From Candidatus Bathyarchaeota archaeon (GTDB lineage Archaea > Thermoproteota > Bathyarchaeia > Bathyarchaeales > Bathycorpusculaceae), in contig JAOZHM010000176.1 of NCBI GenBank assembly GCA_026014845.1, positions 1-6,305 on the forward strand: a stretch of 6,305 bases of DNA, written 5' to 3'. Shown here in pieces: positions 1 to 5,754 of this stretch. The translations under genes were made by a program, and so were the position numbers. The notes under the pieces are model-generated. The model ran no database searches, was not told the DNA's origin, and was given only the letters and a program-made list of their open reading frames with translations. Each line of letters opens with the position of its first letter. Position 1 is the stretch's first letter.

Positions 1-77
1 TAATACATAACGAGACCACCAAGAACGAGGATTACACCAATGAAGCCGAGAATAGGATCCATGTTCAGATACTCCAT
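1..77 (-). CDS. Partial small membrane protein, N-terminus only
   Basis: Reading from the right, an ORF opens at an ATG at 77 and runs off the left edge of the window. A second in-frame ATG at 62 would remove five residues, and an in-frame stop at 84-86 limits any extension upstream to a GTG at 83. The visible residues after the second Met (MDPILGFIGVILVLGGLVMY) form one hydrophobic segment, so this is a membrane anchor or the first transmembrane helix of a longer protein. No family can be named from about 25 residues. A TATA-like TTTATCTG at 91-98 on the minus strand would start transcription near 70, which slightly favours the ATG at 62. There is no clear Shine-Dalgarno sequence. The gene is divergent from the nucleotidyltransferase. 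Confidence 0.5.
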   Translation of the reverse strand, partial: MEYLNMDPILGFIGVILVLGGLVMY

Positions 78-190
78 AAGCACTTAGGATCAGATAAACC
101 TTTTGAATGGAACCTATATCACCCGACAGTTAACAGGAACACCCATCACCCTAAGACTTAACAGAGCCTGAAAGAGGAATAGGTAAATAA

Positions 191-200
191 AAGATATAAC
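191..200 (+). promoter_or_regulatory. TATA element for the nucleotidyltransferase operon
   Basis: The A/T-rich block AAGATATAAC, preceded by AAATAA, is centred about 24 nt upstream of the ATG at 220. That is the archaeal TATA-to-start distance, so the transcript would be leaderless or nearly so. This agrees with the lack of a Shine-Dalgarno site before 220. The rest of 78-219 holds no gene that I can support. Confidence 0.45.
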
Positions 201-219
201 TACAAACTGATACGGGGCT

Positions 220-549
220 ATGAGTCCAGAAATGATAGAAATCAAAAATCTACCTCCCCAACTAAGGAAAAAGGGGTTAGAAGAAAAGCTAGTTAAAACC
301 CGCGAAGAAAACGACATAGTATTTCTGGCCATATTCGGCTCATTCGTCAGAGGGGAACAACAAGGCAAAAGCGACGTTGACATGGCGATAGAGTTTGATA
401 AGAATAAGCCTAAGAGCCTTCTAGACTTGATTCATGTAGAAAATGAATTGAGCGAGATATTCAAAAGAAAAGTGGACCTCGGAATCTTCAGCAGCATAAA
501 CCCGTACATAATCGACGAAGTAAAAAAGGAAATGCCGGATTATCTATGA
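220..549 (+). CDS. Minimal nucleotidyltransferase, MntA-type antitoxin of a HEPN/MNT module
   Basis: This is a 109-residue protein of the DNA polymerase beta-like minimal nucleotidyltransferase family. The core motif GSX10DXD is complete (G40-S41, D52, D54), and the third metal-binding Asp is probably D86 in KVDLG. In characterised type VII toxin-antitoxin systems such proteins add AMP to a tyrosine of the HEPN ribonuclease toxin and thereby silence it. The length is normal for the family. The start at 220 fits the upstream TATA element, and Met5 at 232 is an alternative. Its stop overlaps the next ATG (ATGA, 546-549), the usual arrangement with a HEPN gene, but here the HEPN ORF is gutted, so this copy appears to lack its partner in cis. 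Family and fold are seen in the sequence; the antitoxin role is inferred from family and context. Confidence 0.85.
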   Translation: MSPEMIEIKNLPPQLRKKGLEEKLVKTREENDIVFLAIFGSFVRGEQQGKSDVDMAIEFDKNKPKSLLDLIHVENELSEIFKRKVDLGIFSSINPYIIDEVKKEMPDYL

Positions 550-656
550 AAAAAGATAATGCATATCTCCAACACAAACTTGAACTGGTCTGGGAAACCG
601 TTAAGGATAGACTTCCCGAACTCAAAAACCAAATCTGCAACATATTAGAGGAGTAA
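546..656 (+). pseudogene. HEPN (DUF86-like) toxin remnant with an internal deletion, 36 codons
   Basis: The ORF starts at the ATG overlapping the nucleotidyltransferase stop and encodes 36 residues. The first ten (MKKDNAYLQH) resemble the N-terminal start of DUF86-type HEPN proteins, where a YLxHILEAI-like helix follows. The next part (LELVWETVKDRLPELKNQI) resembles the extreme C-terminal helix of the same family. The roughly 75 residues normally between them are absent, including the catalytic R-X4-6-H motif and the tyrosine modified by the MNT partner. The reading frame is preserved across the junction. The product could not be an active HEPN RNase. It may be a dead in-frame deletion product, a small helical peptide kept for another purpose, or an assembly join. 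The family match is from memory of the consensus, not from a search. Confidence 0.72.
647..653 (+). promoter_or_regulatory. Shine-Dalgarno site for the metallophosphoesterase
   Basis: AGAGGAG lies 9 nt before the ATG at 663 and sits inside the last codons of the HEPN remnant. It decides the phosphoesterase start and implies that this gene is co-transcribed with the nucleotidyltransferase. Confidence 0.7.
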
Positions 657-662
657 AAAATC

Positions 663-1439
663 ATGTTGATCGTTCAAATCTCAGACATTCACTGTGGACC
701 CATGTTCAAACAGGAAACATTCCGCACAGCCATAAAAGATATCAATGCCATGTCGCCTGACGCAGTAGTCGTAACAGGTGACCTTACAGAAGACGGCATA
801 CAATCCCAATTCAAACAGGCAGCAAAAGAACTCAAACAACTAAAAGCAAAAAACATCATATACGTGAGTGGAAACCACGACTACCGAGCAACAGGCTACT
901 TGCTATTTAAACAGTATTTTCCATTCAACCAAATAACAGAAATCGACAACACAGTCATAATCGTGCTAGGCAGTGCAAGACCAGACAGAGACGACGGCGA
1001 AGTAGGACACAGACAAAACCTGTGGCTAGAAAACACACTAAAAAAATACAAAAACCACACAAAAATCGTGGCAATCCACCACCACATAGTCCCAGTTCCA
1101 GACACAGGAGCAGACCCAGTCACAATCATAGACGCAGGAGACGTCCTAAGAAGCCTAACAAAAACCAAAGCAAACCTAGTCCTATGCGGACACCGCCACA
1201 GACCATGGAAATGGCAAATAGAGAAAATGCAAGTAATCCACGCCGGAAGCATCTCATGCGAAAGACTACGCGGATTCTTCCTAAACTCCTACAACGTCAT
1301 AGAAATCAAAAACAACACGATCACGCCAAAACTAAAAATTGTCGGCGGAGGCTACGTAGACTTCAAAGAAATAATAAAACACAGAGAAATATTCCAAGCC
1401 TCAGACATATCCCAACATAACAACTCACTAGCACGATAA
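663..1439 (+). CDS. Calcineurin-like metallophosphoesterase, Icc/CpdA-type
   Basis: This 258-residue protein has every block of the dinuclear metallophosphoesterase fold in order: DIH (D8, H10), GDL (D40), GNHD (N71, H72), the histidine cluster AIHHH (H139/H140) and GHRH (H177, H179). Such enzymes hydrolyse phosphomono- or phosphodiester bonds with two bound metals. The spacing and the DIHCG start are like the class III/CpdA-Icc group, whose members include 3',5'-cyclic nucleotide phosphodiesterases, but the substrate cannot be read from the sequence. There is no signal peptide or membrane segment, so it is cytosolic. It lies 6 nt after the HEPN remnant, with a good Shine-Dalgarno site. The C-terminal third past the GHRH motif is family-specific. 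Its end lies 10 nt from the end of the converging GIY-YIG gene. Confidence 0.9.
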   Translation: MLIVQISDIHCGPMFKQETFRTAIKDINAMSPDAVVVTGDLTEDGIQSQFKQAAKELKQLKAKNIIYVSGNHDYRATGYLLFKQYFPFNQITEIDNTVIIVLGSARPDRDDGEVGHRQNLWLENTLKKYKNHTKIVAIHHHIVPVPDTGADPVTIIDAGDVLRSLTKTKANLVLCGHRHRPWKWQIEKMQVIHAGSISCERLRGFFLNSYNVIEIKNNTITPKLKIVGGGYVDFKEIIKHREIFQASDISQHNNSLAR

Positions 1440-1449
1440 AAGCCCTTAA

Positions 1450-1842
1450 TCACAACCGCATCTCAGACATGAAATCTCTCAAAAACCCGTAATCTTCCAC
1501 CTTGAACAAATGGCTGACGCAACCGCAATCGGAACACCCAAAATTCTTAATCGCAACACCCACCTCACCCAACTTCCCCGCGATCCTACACTCCTCAGAT
1601 TTCCCCGCCTTCTTGTAAAACAGCTTCACAACATTCGCAAACTCATTATCAAGCAAATAGTCAACATGCCAAAACTTCCGCTTAGCCTTTCCTAGATGCC
1701 GCTCCACCCGCTTTTCCACACCATTTTGAGCAGAACCAACATAAGCATACACTCCCCTCTCAAAAAATATGCTTCCCAAAGCACCAACATTTACTTTAAT
1801 ATCCTTGCCAACCGAAATGATTAGGACATAGACGCCCTTCAC
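1450..1842 (-). CDS. GIY-YIG nuclease-like protein, DUF123 family
   Basis: This 130-residue protein matches the archaeal DUF123 family of the GIY-YIG superfamily. The GIY-equivalent strand is GVYVL (residues 3-7) and the YIG-equivalent is YAYVGSAQNGVEKRVERHL, with the expected Arg residues after it. These are followed by WHVDYLL, a conserved Glu in the EECRIA segment, and a cysteine-containing tail GCSDCGCVSHLF that could hold a metal. Bacterial and archaeal relatives are stand-alone or fused to endonuclease III, which suggests a DNA repair or processing role; activity is unproven here. The start is a GTG at 1842, preceded by the weak Shine-Dalgarno GGATGAG. A small ORF ends 6 nt upstream in the same frame, so the two probably form one transcript. 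It converges on the metallophosphoesterase. Confidence 0.88.
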   Translation of the reverse strand: MKGVYVLIISVGKDIKVNVGALGSIFFERGVYAYVGSAQNGVEKRVERHLGKAKRKFWHVDYLLDNEFANVVKLFYKKAGKSEECRIAGKLGEVGVAIKNFGCSDCGCVSHLFKVEDYGFLRDFMSEMRL

Positions 1843-1848
1843 AACAGC

Positions 1849-1962
1849 TCATCCATCAAAATTGTCCGGCAGATACCATTTCAAAATCTCCTCAACAGCC
1901 TTAACGGAATAACCTATCTCCTTAAGCATTCTCCTCAAATCCTCAACACATTCAGCATCCAA
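1849..1962 (-). CDS. Small ORF of 37 codons upstream of the GIY-YIG gene, probable TTG start
   Basis: From a TTG at 1962 the minus strand encodes a compact helical peptide: MDAECVEDLRRMLKEIGY, then SVKAVEEILKWYLPDNFDG, ending in TGA at 1849-1851. The LKEIGYS-KAVEEILKWY pattern looks like a real helix-turn-helix-sized domain that recurs in archaeal proteins; I cannot name the family. The TATA element GATATATC at 1986-1993 is centred about 27 nt ahead of this TTG, which fits a leaderless start there. Another TTG lies at 1968, and the nearest ATG (residue 12) would leave only 26 residues. The ORF shares the frame of the GIY-YIG gene, with only the stop and two codons between them. It is too short for usual ORF callers. 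Confidence 0.5.
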   Translation of the reverse strand: MDAECVEDLRRMLKEIGYSVKAVEEILKWYLPDNFDG

Positions 1963-1985
1963 ACACAAACACCAGCAAACAACAT

Positions 1986-1993
1986 GATATATC
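1986..1993 (-). promoter_or_regulatory. TATA element for the small ORF and GIY-YIG gene
   Basis: GATATATC lies about 27 nt upstream of the TTG at 1962 on the minus strand. It is self-complementary, so it does not by itself give a direction; the direction is inferred from the downstream ORF. Confidence 0.4.
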
Positions 1994-2001
1994 AAAAACC
2001 C

Positions 2002-2009
2002 TATTTATC
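2002..2009 (+). promoter_or_regulatory. TATA element for the DUF3795 gene
   Basis: TATTTATC is centred about 25 nt ahead of the ATG at 2031, which has no Shine-Dalgarno sequence. This fits a leaderless archaeal transcript and supports the 2031 start over the out-of-frame ATG at 2021. Confidence 0.45.
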
Positions 2010-2030
2010 CTTTAATCCCTATGAGTAAAT

Positions 2031-2498
2031 ATGCCAAACCAAAACCTACTCACCTACGTAACCTACTGCGGACTATACTGCGGATTATGCGCTCACAGAA
2101 ACCGCATACCACAAAAAGCAAAACAACTACAAAAAAGCCTACACGAAGAAGGCATGGACAACTGGTACCAATACGTACCAGAGATGAAAAACACGTTCCC
2201 AACATTCTGGCAATTCCTCAAAAAACTAGTCAACTTAGACTGCACATGCAGAACAGGCGGAGGACCACCAGACTGTAAAACCCGCCAATGCGCCAAACAA
2301 AAGAGTATAGAAGTCTGCACGCAATGCAAAGAATACCCATGCAAACTCATCCAAAACCTAGCAGAACACTACCCAACCATAATTCAAGACGGAAAACGCC
2401 TACAAAAAACCGGCCTAGAAAAATGGGTTGAAGAGCAAGAGGAAAGAGCCAAACGCGGCGTAGTGTACGCTGACATACGCTATCCATGGAAAACCTAA
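2031..2498 (+). CDS. DUF3795-like cysteine-rich protein
   Basis: This 155-residue protein of unknown function has ten cysteines. An N-terminal cluster CGLYCGLC (C13, C17, C20) is followed by a helical stretch, then DCTCRTGGGPPDCKTRQC (C71, C73, C82, C87) and VCTQCKEYPC (C96, C99, C104). The remaining C-terminal part is helical and charged. This pattern is that of DUF3795 proteins, common in anaerobic archaea and bacteria and presumed to bind zinc or an iron-sulfur cluster; no biochemical role is established that I know of. There is no signal peptide or membrane segment. It appears monocistronic and leaderless. Its stop codon overlaps the stop of the converging kinase gene (shared bases 2495-2498). 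Confidence 0.82.
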   Translation: MPNQNLLTYVTYCGLYCGLCAHRNRIPQKAKQLQKSLHEEGMDNWYQYVPEMKNTFPTFWQFLKKLVNLDCTCRTGGGPPDCKTRQCAKQKSIEVCTQCKEYPCKLIQNLAEHYPTIIQDGKRLQKTGLEKWVEEQEERAKRGVVYADIRYPWKT

Positions 2499-3592
2499 GC
2501 ACTGCTGATGTAAGAGTTCACACCTTCCAAATCAAACCTTTCACATTCAAGAACATTCCTTATAAAGTTAAACAGTTTAACGCGCACATCTCTGTTGAGG
2601 TTAGGATACCAAATGGGCGAAGCCACAACCAAACCACGCCAAGCATAAAACGGCTGAACAACCTCCAAAATCTCCCTATCACCAGTCTTCCGCAAATAAT
2701 TCTCCCAGAAAAGCCTAAACAAACGCTCAAAAACCCCAGCCAACTCACCATACTTCTGCAGAGAATAAAAAATATAGTTAATAGTCATCGCTGTAACATC
2801 ATCAGCAGGCTCACCCCACTCACCACGACTACGATCCAAAACCGTAAAATCAACGCCCTCACGAAACAGCACATTCCAAGGATGAAAATCCCCATGAACC
2901 TGACTAAGCCTGTGAGCCTTATGTTTAACACGCCAACGCCAAACAACACAGCTCCGCTCAACATTAATCAAATCCGCCTCGCCAACAAAATCAAGTCCAG
3001 ACGGATAACTATCCAACAACCCCATAATACATTCGCCATGTCCAACAAGCTCCCGAGCCCGTCTAACATAAAGCGACGGCGCCTCACGCTTAACCTTATG
3101 GATTTCAACGAGGTAATCAGACAAAACCAAACAACGCTTCTCATCTAACTTACTCAGCCGCCCACTCTCCTTAATACGATCCAAATCAAAATGGTAAAGC
3201 CTACCACCCGCAAACTCAGTGACAATAAAAAACTCCCCGCAATCCCCCAAAGACTTCAAACCTTTGCCGTCCACTGTAAACGCACCAACATCTACTGAAC
3301 GCACATGCCGAGGCAACTTGTTGAAGACAGAATGTTGCCAAAGCACACTTCCAGCACGGTCAGAAAAATACTCATGCCCAAAACCTCCAGAACGCATAGT
3401 TTCCAAAACAACTCGTTTAGCTTCCCCGTCAACACTAAACTCGATGACGTAGGGAACACCGTAACCAAAACCCTTTAAATCCTTAGCACCTTCAGATTTC
3501 TCACCATCAAGCCTCCAAACGCCACGAATTTCCACATCCGCATCATACAAGGAAGAGAGATATTCACGAAGAGCATTCACAGAAAGTTTCAT
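2495..3592 (-). CDS. Aminoglycoside phosphotransferase (APH)-like kinase
   Basis: This 365-residue protein belongs to the APH/choline kinase-like fold. The catalytic loop is VHGDFHPWNVLF (H233, D235, N240) and the metal-binding Asp follows in VLDRSRGEWGEPADD (D253). The hinge is probably FFIVTEF (121-127), and LVEIHK (161-166) precedes the C-lobe. The usual beta-3 lysine position seems to read VVLETM, with E64. A GGFGHEYFSDRA block after it and an LVGHGECIMGL block (182-192) are typical of one APH-like subfamily that, as I recall, also lacks a canonical lysine there. The substrate is unknown, and antibiotic resistance should not be assumed. It has no membrane segment. Its start, 6 nt after the membrane-protein gene, has a strong Shine-Dalgarno site, so the two are co-transcribed. 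Confidence 0.85.
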   Translation of the reverse strand: MKLSVNALREYLSSLYDADVEIRGVWRLDGEKSEGAKDLKGFGYGVPYVIEFSVDGEAKRVVLETMRSGGFGHEYFSDRAGSVLWQHSVFNKLPRHVRSVDVGAFTVDGKGLKSLGDCGEFFIVTEFAGGRLYHFDLDRIKESGRLSKLDEKRCLVLSDYLVEIHKVKREAPSLYVRRARELVGHGECIMGLLDSYPSGLDFVGEADLINVERSCVVWRWRVKHKAHRLSQVHGDFHPWNVLFREGVDFTVLDRSRGEWGEPADDVTAMTINYIFYSLQKYGELAGVFERLFRLFWENYLRKTGDREILEVVQPFYAWRGLVVASPIWYPNLNRDVRVKLFNFIRNVLECERFDLEGVNSYISSA

Positions 3593-3598
3593 AAACCA

Positions 3599-4147
3599 CT
3601 ACTCCTTTTCGCCACCATTCCCTCTCACCCAATCAACAACATCACGCCACAAGTAAAAAAATAGAGTGAAAGCAGTACTTAAATATACAAGCAAGTTAAC
3701 CGAAAACCAAGAAGCCCTACCACTGACAAAATAGGGTAGCAGGAAATTTCCGACAAACGCTACGGTCAACCTAACATAGATATAGCATGCAACCCCAACC
3801 AAAAGAAGAAAAAATACCTTGTCAAAGAAGACAGAAGAATTCAGCTTCTTATTCTTAATATACCACAACACGTAGGCAACAACACTAACGCCCAACAAAT
3901 AGATAACAACATAAACATAGGTTAAACCAGCACCAACAAAATATCCAGCGAAAAAACCAACCTCATATAACGCCAAAGAATACCCTAAAGTTTCCACATA
4001 CAAAGTGGAAATAACGTCTAAGACACTTAAGAAAGGCAGAACCCAGACGATTTTGTCAACACTGTCCAAGATGCACCACCTCATACACTTTAAATAAGAA
4101 GGAAAAGAAAGTTTAAGAGCTCTAGGAAGCAACAACTTTAATTTCAT
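3599..4147 (-). CDS. Integral membrane protein of unknown function
   Basis: This 182-residue protein has a basic amphipathic N-terminus (MKLKLLLPRALKL) and about four to five membrane segments: roughly residues 33-52, 64-97 (long enough for two), 109-134 and 148-167. It ends in a charged tail (WVRGNGGEKE). The first segment contains LDVISTLYVET followed by LYEVGFFAG, which loosely recalls the D-(S/T)-T...E/N pattern of DUF5658-like archaeal membrane proteins; I would not assign that family without a search. Met22 at 4084 is an alternative start that would drop the basic leader. It is first in a two-gene operon with the APH-like kinase and is divergent, by about 20 nt, from the small membrane protein on the plus strand. 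Any functional link to the kinase is inferred from gene order only. Confidence 0.7.
   Translation of the reverse strand: MKLKLLLPRALKLSFPSYLKCMRWCILDSVDKIVWVLPFLSVLDVISTLYVETLGYSLALYEVGFFAGYFVGAGLTYVYVVIYLLGVSVVAYVLWYIKNKKLNSSVFFDKVFFLLLVGVACYIYVRLTVAFVGNFLLPYFVSGRASWFSVNLLVYLSTAFTLFFYLWRDVVDWVRGNGGEKE
3601..3609 (-). promoter_or_regulatory. Shine-Dalgarno site for the APH-like kinase
   Basis: On the minus strand AAAAGGAGT, overlapping the last codons and stop of the membrane-protein gene, ends 8 nt before the kinase ATG at 3592. It fixes the kinase start and shows tight coupling of the two genes. Confidence 0.65.
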
Positions 4148-4172
4148 AGTATTATTTGCGTGAAAAATATGG
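4133..4172. promoter_or_regulatory. Overlapping divergent promoters inside the starts of two genes
   Basis: Only 21 nt separate the ATG of the minus-strand membrane protein (4147) from the ATG at 4169 on the plus strand, so the promoters must lie within the opposite gene. CTTTAATTT at 4136-4144 is about 29 nt ahead of 4169 on the plus strand. ATATTTTT at 4163-4170, read on the minus strand, is about 20 nt ahead of 4147. Both are plausible but weak TATA elements. Confidence 0.3.
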
Positions 4173-4363
4173 ACAAGACCGAAACGTTTGGAATGCTCCT
4201 AATCATTATAGGAACCCTGACGGTACTCCACCATGTTTGTGCATGGCAACGCCTCTTCGACCTCAAAGACATATTACACCATGAGTTCTTCGAAGCCATA
4301 TTCTTCACAGCAGGCATAACACTGCTCATAAGCAACTACTACAACAAAAGAAGAAGCGGATAA
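4169..4363 (+). CDS. Small two-helix membrane protein, histidine-rich
   Basis: This is a 64-residue protein with two hydrophobic segments (about residues 7-26 and 41-58) joined by a loop, WQRLFDLKDILHHEFFE, and ending in a basic tail (NKRRSG). A GTG at 4160 would add three residues; the ATG fits the upstream TATA-like element better. Paired histidines occur at the end of the first helix (VLHHVC) and at the mouth of the second (HHEFFE), a possible metal or haem site, although this is only suggestive. I do not recognise a named family. The stop is 1 nt before the amidohydrolase ATG (TAAAATG), so the two genes are almost certainly co-translated from one message. Its relation to SAH metabolism is unknown. 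Confidence 0.65.
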   Translation: MDKTETFGMLLIIIGTLTVLHHVCAWQRLFDLKDILHHEFFEAIFFTAGITLLISNYYNKRRSG

Positions 4364-4364
4364 A

Positions 4365-5720
4365 ATGAACATTCTCATCCAAAATGGAACCATAATCACA
4401 ATGCACAACCGAAAAATAATTCGCCAAGGAGCCATCGCAATAGAAGACAAAAACATAATTGACGTAGGAAAAAACCGCGACCTAAAAAGAAAATACGGAA
4501 CAGGATACGAAAAGATAGATGCAAAAGACAAAGTTGTCATGCCAGGCCTCATAAACACACACCAACACGCAGCAATGAGTCTGCTAAGAGGATACGCAGA
4601 CGATTTACCACTCCAAGAATGGCTGGGAAAATGGATATTGCCAATAGAAAAATACATGACACCCCATGACATTTACGTGGGGGCCTTACTAACAGCCACA
4701 GAATCCATAATGAGCGGAACAACAACAGTCAACACAATGTATCATTATACACGAGAAGAAAATGAAGCAAAAGCATTCGCAGAAACAGGCCTAAGAGGTG
4801 TAATAGGCCACGTATGCTTTTCACAGAGAAAAAAAGAAGATAAAACAGCGTTAAAGGACTTGGCTAAAAACTGGCATAACAAAGCAAAGGGACTAATCCG
4901 CGTCAGCGTAGACCCTCACTCGCCCTATACCGTTGACCCAGAATACACGAAGGAACTGAAAGAAATCAAAGAAGAACTAAACCAGAAATACGGCTCAGAA
5001 AAAACACCAATAATTTGGCACACACATGTTGCAGAAACCATCGACGAACAAGAAAAAATCCGAAAAGCCTTCAAAATTAAGTTAAAAAACGGAGTAATGA
5101 CATACCTAGATTCATTAGGCGTTTTAGACAAACACGTGATTGCAGCACACTGCGTAGCGTTAACCGGCAGAGACATAACAATAATGAAACAAAGAAAGGT
5201 AAAGGCTTCACACAACCCAATCTCAAACCTTAAACTCGCCTCAGGCATAAGCCCTGTCCCAAGAATGCTCAGAAAAGGTCTAACAGTTTCACTGGGCACA
5301 GACAGCCCATGCTCAAACAACACAGCAGACATGTTCGAAACCATGAAAGCAACAGCCCTTCTACATAAAGGCGTAAACAAAAATCCAACACTAACACCTG
5401 CAAAACAAGTTCTAGCAATGGCAACCATTGAAGGAGCAAAAGCACTATCGTGGGAAAACGAAATAGGCTCCATAGAGGTTGGCAAGAAAGCAGACCTAGC
5501 AATCGTTGACTTCAAGAAACCGCATCTTTGCCCACTGTACAACGAAATCAGCCATTTAGTTTACGCAGCAAAATCAGCAGATGTCAACACAGTAATAATA
5601 AATGGCAAGATTGTTATGGAAAACAGACAACCAACAACAATAAACATTGAAAAAGTTATGGCGATGGCTGAAAAAGCAAAAAACAGTCTTCTAGAACGAC
5701 TAGCACGTAACATTAAATAG
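4365..5720 (+). CDS. dadD: 5'-deoxyadenosine/S-adenosylhomocysteine/MTA deaminase (DadD/MtaD-type amidohydrolase)
   Basis: This 451-residue protein is of normal length for the metal-dependent amidohydrolase family. Metal ligands are visible: H66 and H68 in GLINTHQHAAMSLLRG, H221 with the catalytic E224 in HTHVAET, H262 in AAHCVALTG, and D313 in LGTDSPCSNN. Further family blocks are LPLQEWLGKWILPIEK, DPHSPYTV (H185) and SHNPISNLKLASG. Together they match the MTA/SAH deaminase group, which converts adenosyl compounds (SAH, methylthioadenosine, 5'-deoxyadenosine) to inosyl compounds with release of ammonia. The methanogen member, DadD, prefers 5'-deoxyadenosine, and this is the most likely role in an anaerobe with radical SAM enzymes. 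The next gene is SAH hydrolase, which supports SAH as a physiological substrate. The ATG is 1 nt after the preceding stop and has no clear Shine-Dalgarno, suggesting translational coupling. Exact substrate is uncertain. Confidence 0.87.
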   Translation: MNILIQNGTIITMHNRKIIRQGAIAIEDKNIIDVGKNRDLKRKYGTGYEKIDAKDKVVMPGLINTHQHAAMSLLRGYADDLPLQEWLGKWILPIEKYMTPHDIYVGALLTATESIMSGTTTVNTMYHYTREENEAKAFAETGLRGVIGHVCFSQRKKEDKTALKDLAKNWHNKAKGLIRVSVDPHSPYTVDPEYTKELKEIKEELNQKYGSEKTPIIWHTHVAETIDEQEKIRKAFKIKLKNGVMTYLDSLGVLDKHVIAAHCVALTGRDITIMKQRKVKASHNPISNLKLASGISPVPRMLRKGLTVSLGTDSPCSNNTADMFETMKATALLHKGVNKNPTLTPAKQVLAMATIEGAKALSWENEIGSIEVGKKADLAIVDFKKPHLCPLYNEISHLVYAAKSADVNTVIINGKIVMENRQPTTINIEKVMAMAEKAKNSLLERLARNIK

Positions 5721-5740
5721 TCCAGATTGCAGATTCCATA

Positions 5741-5747
5741 AAGGAAG
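5741..5747 (+). promoter_or_regulatory. Shine-Dalgarno site for SAH hydrolase
   Basis: AAGGAAG lies 7 nt before the ATG at 5755, within the 34-nt gap after the amidohydrolase. It sets the hydrolase start. I see no TATA element close by, so the gene is probably read from the upstream operon. Confidence 0.5.
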
Positions 5748-5754
5748 AATTGAA

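Noticed and set aside
1022..1420. Plus-strand 132-codon Arg/Lys/Pro-rich ORF
   Set aside because: It is an out-of-frame shadow of the metallophosphoesterase, created by A/C-rich codons.
1843..1851. TGA between the small ORF and the GIY-YIG gene as a recoded selenocysteine codon
   Set aside because: No SECIS-like structure was noticed, and the downstream gene has its own GTG start and a complete domain. Ordinary termination is the simpler reading.
2495..2500. TAG stop codons as pyrrolysine sites (also at 3599 and 5718)
   Set aside because: TAG falls at the natural family ends of these proteins, and no pyl genes are visible.
2486..3148. Plus-strand 220-codon ORF
   Set aside because: It is antisense to the APH-like kinase, which has clear catalytic motifs. 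The ORF is low-complexity Thr/Asn/Ile/Pro text from the A/C-rich strand.
4925..5542. Minus-strand 205-codon ORF
   Set aside because: It lies opposite the amidohydrolase, whose metal-binding motifs run through this stretch; the antisense product has no recognisable domain.
5721..5740. Short direct repeat CAGATT/GCAGATT before SAH hydrolase
   Set aside because: It is only six bases long in a short gap and expected by chance; no operator can be supported.
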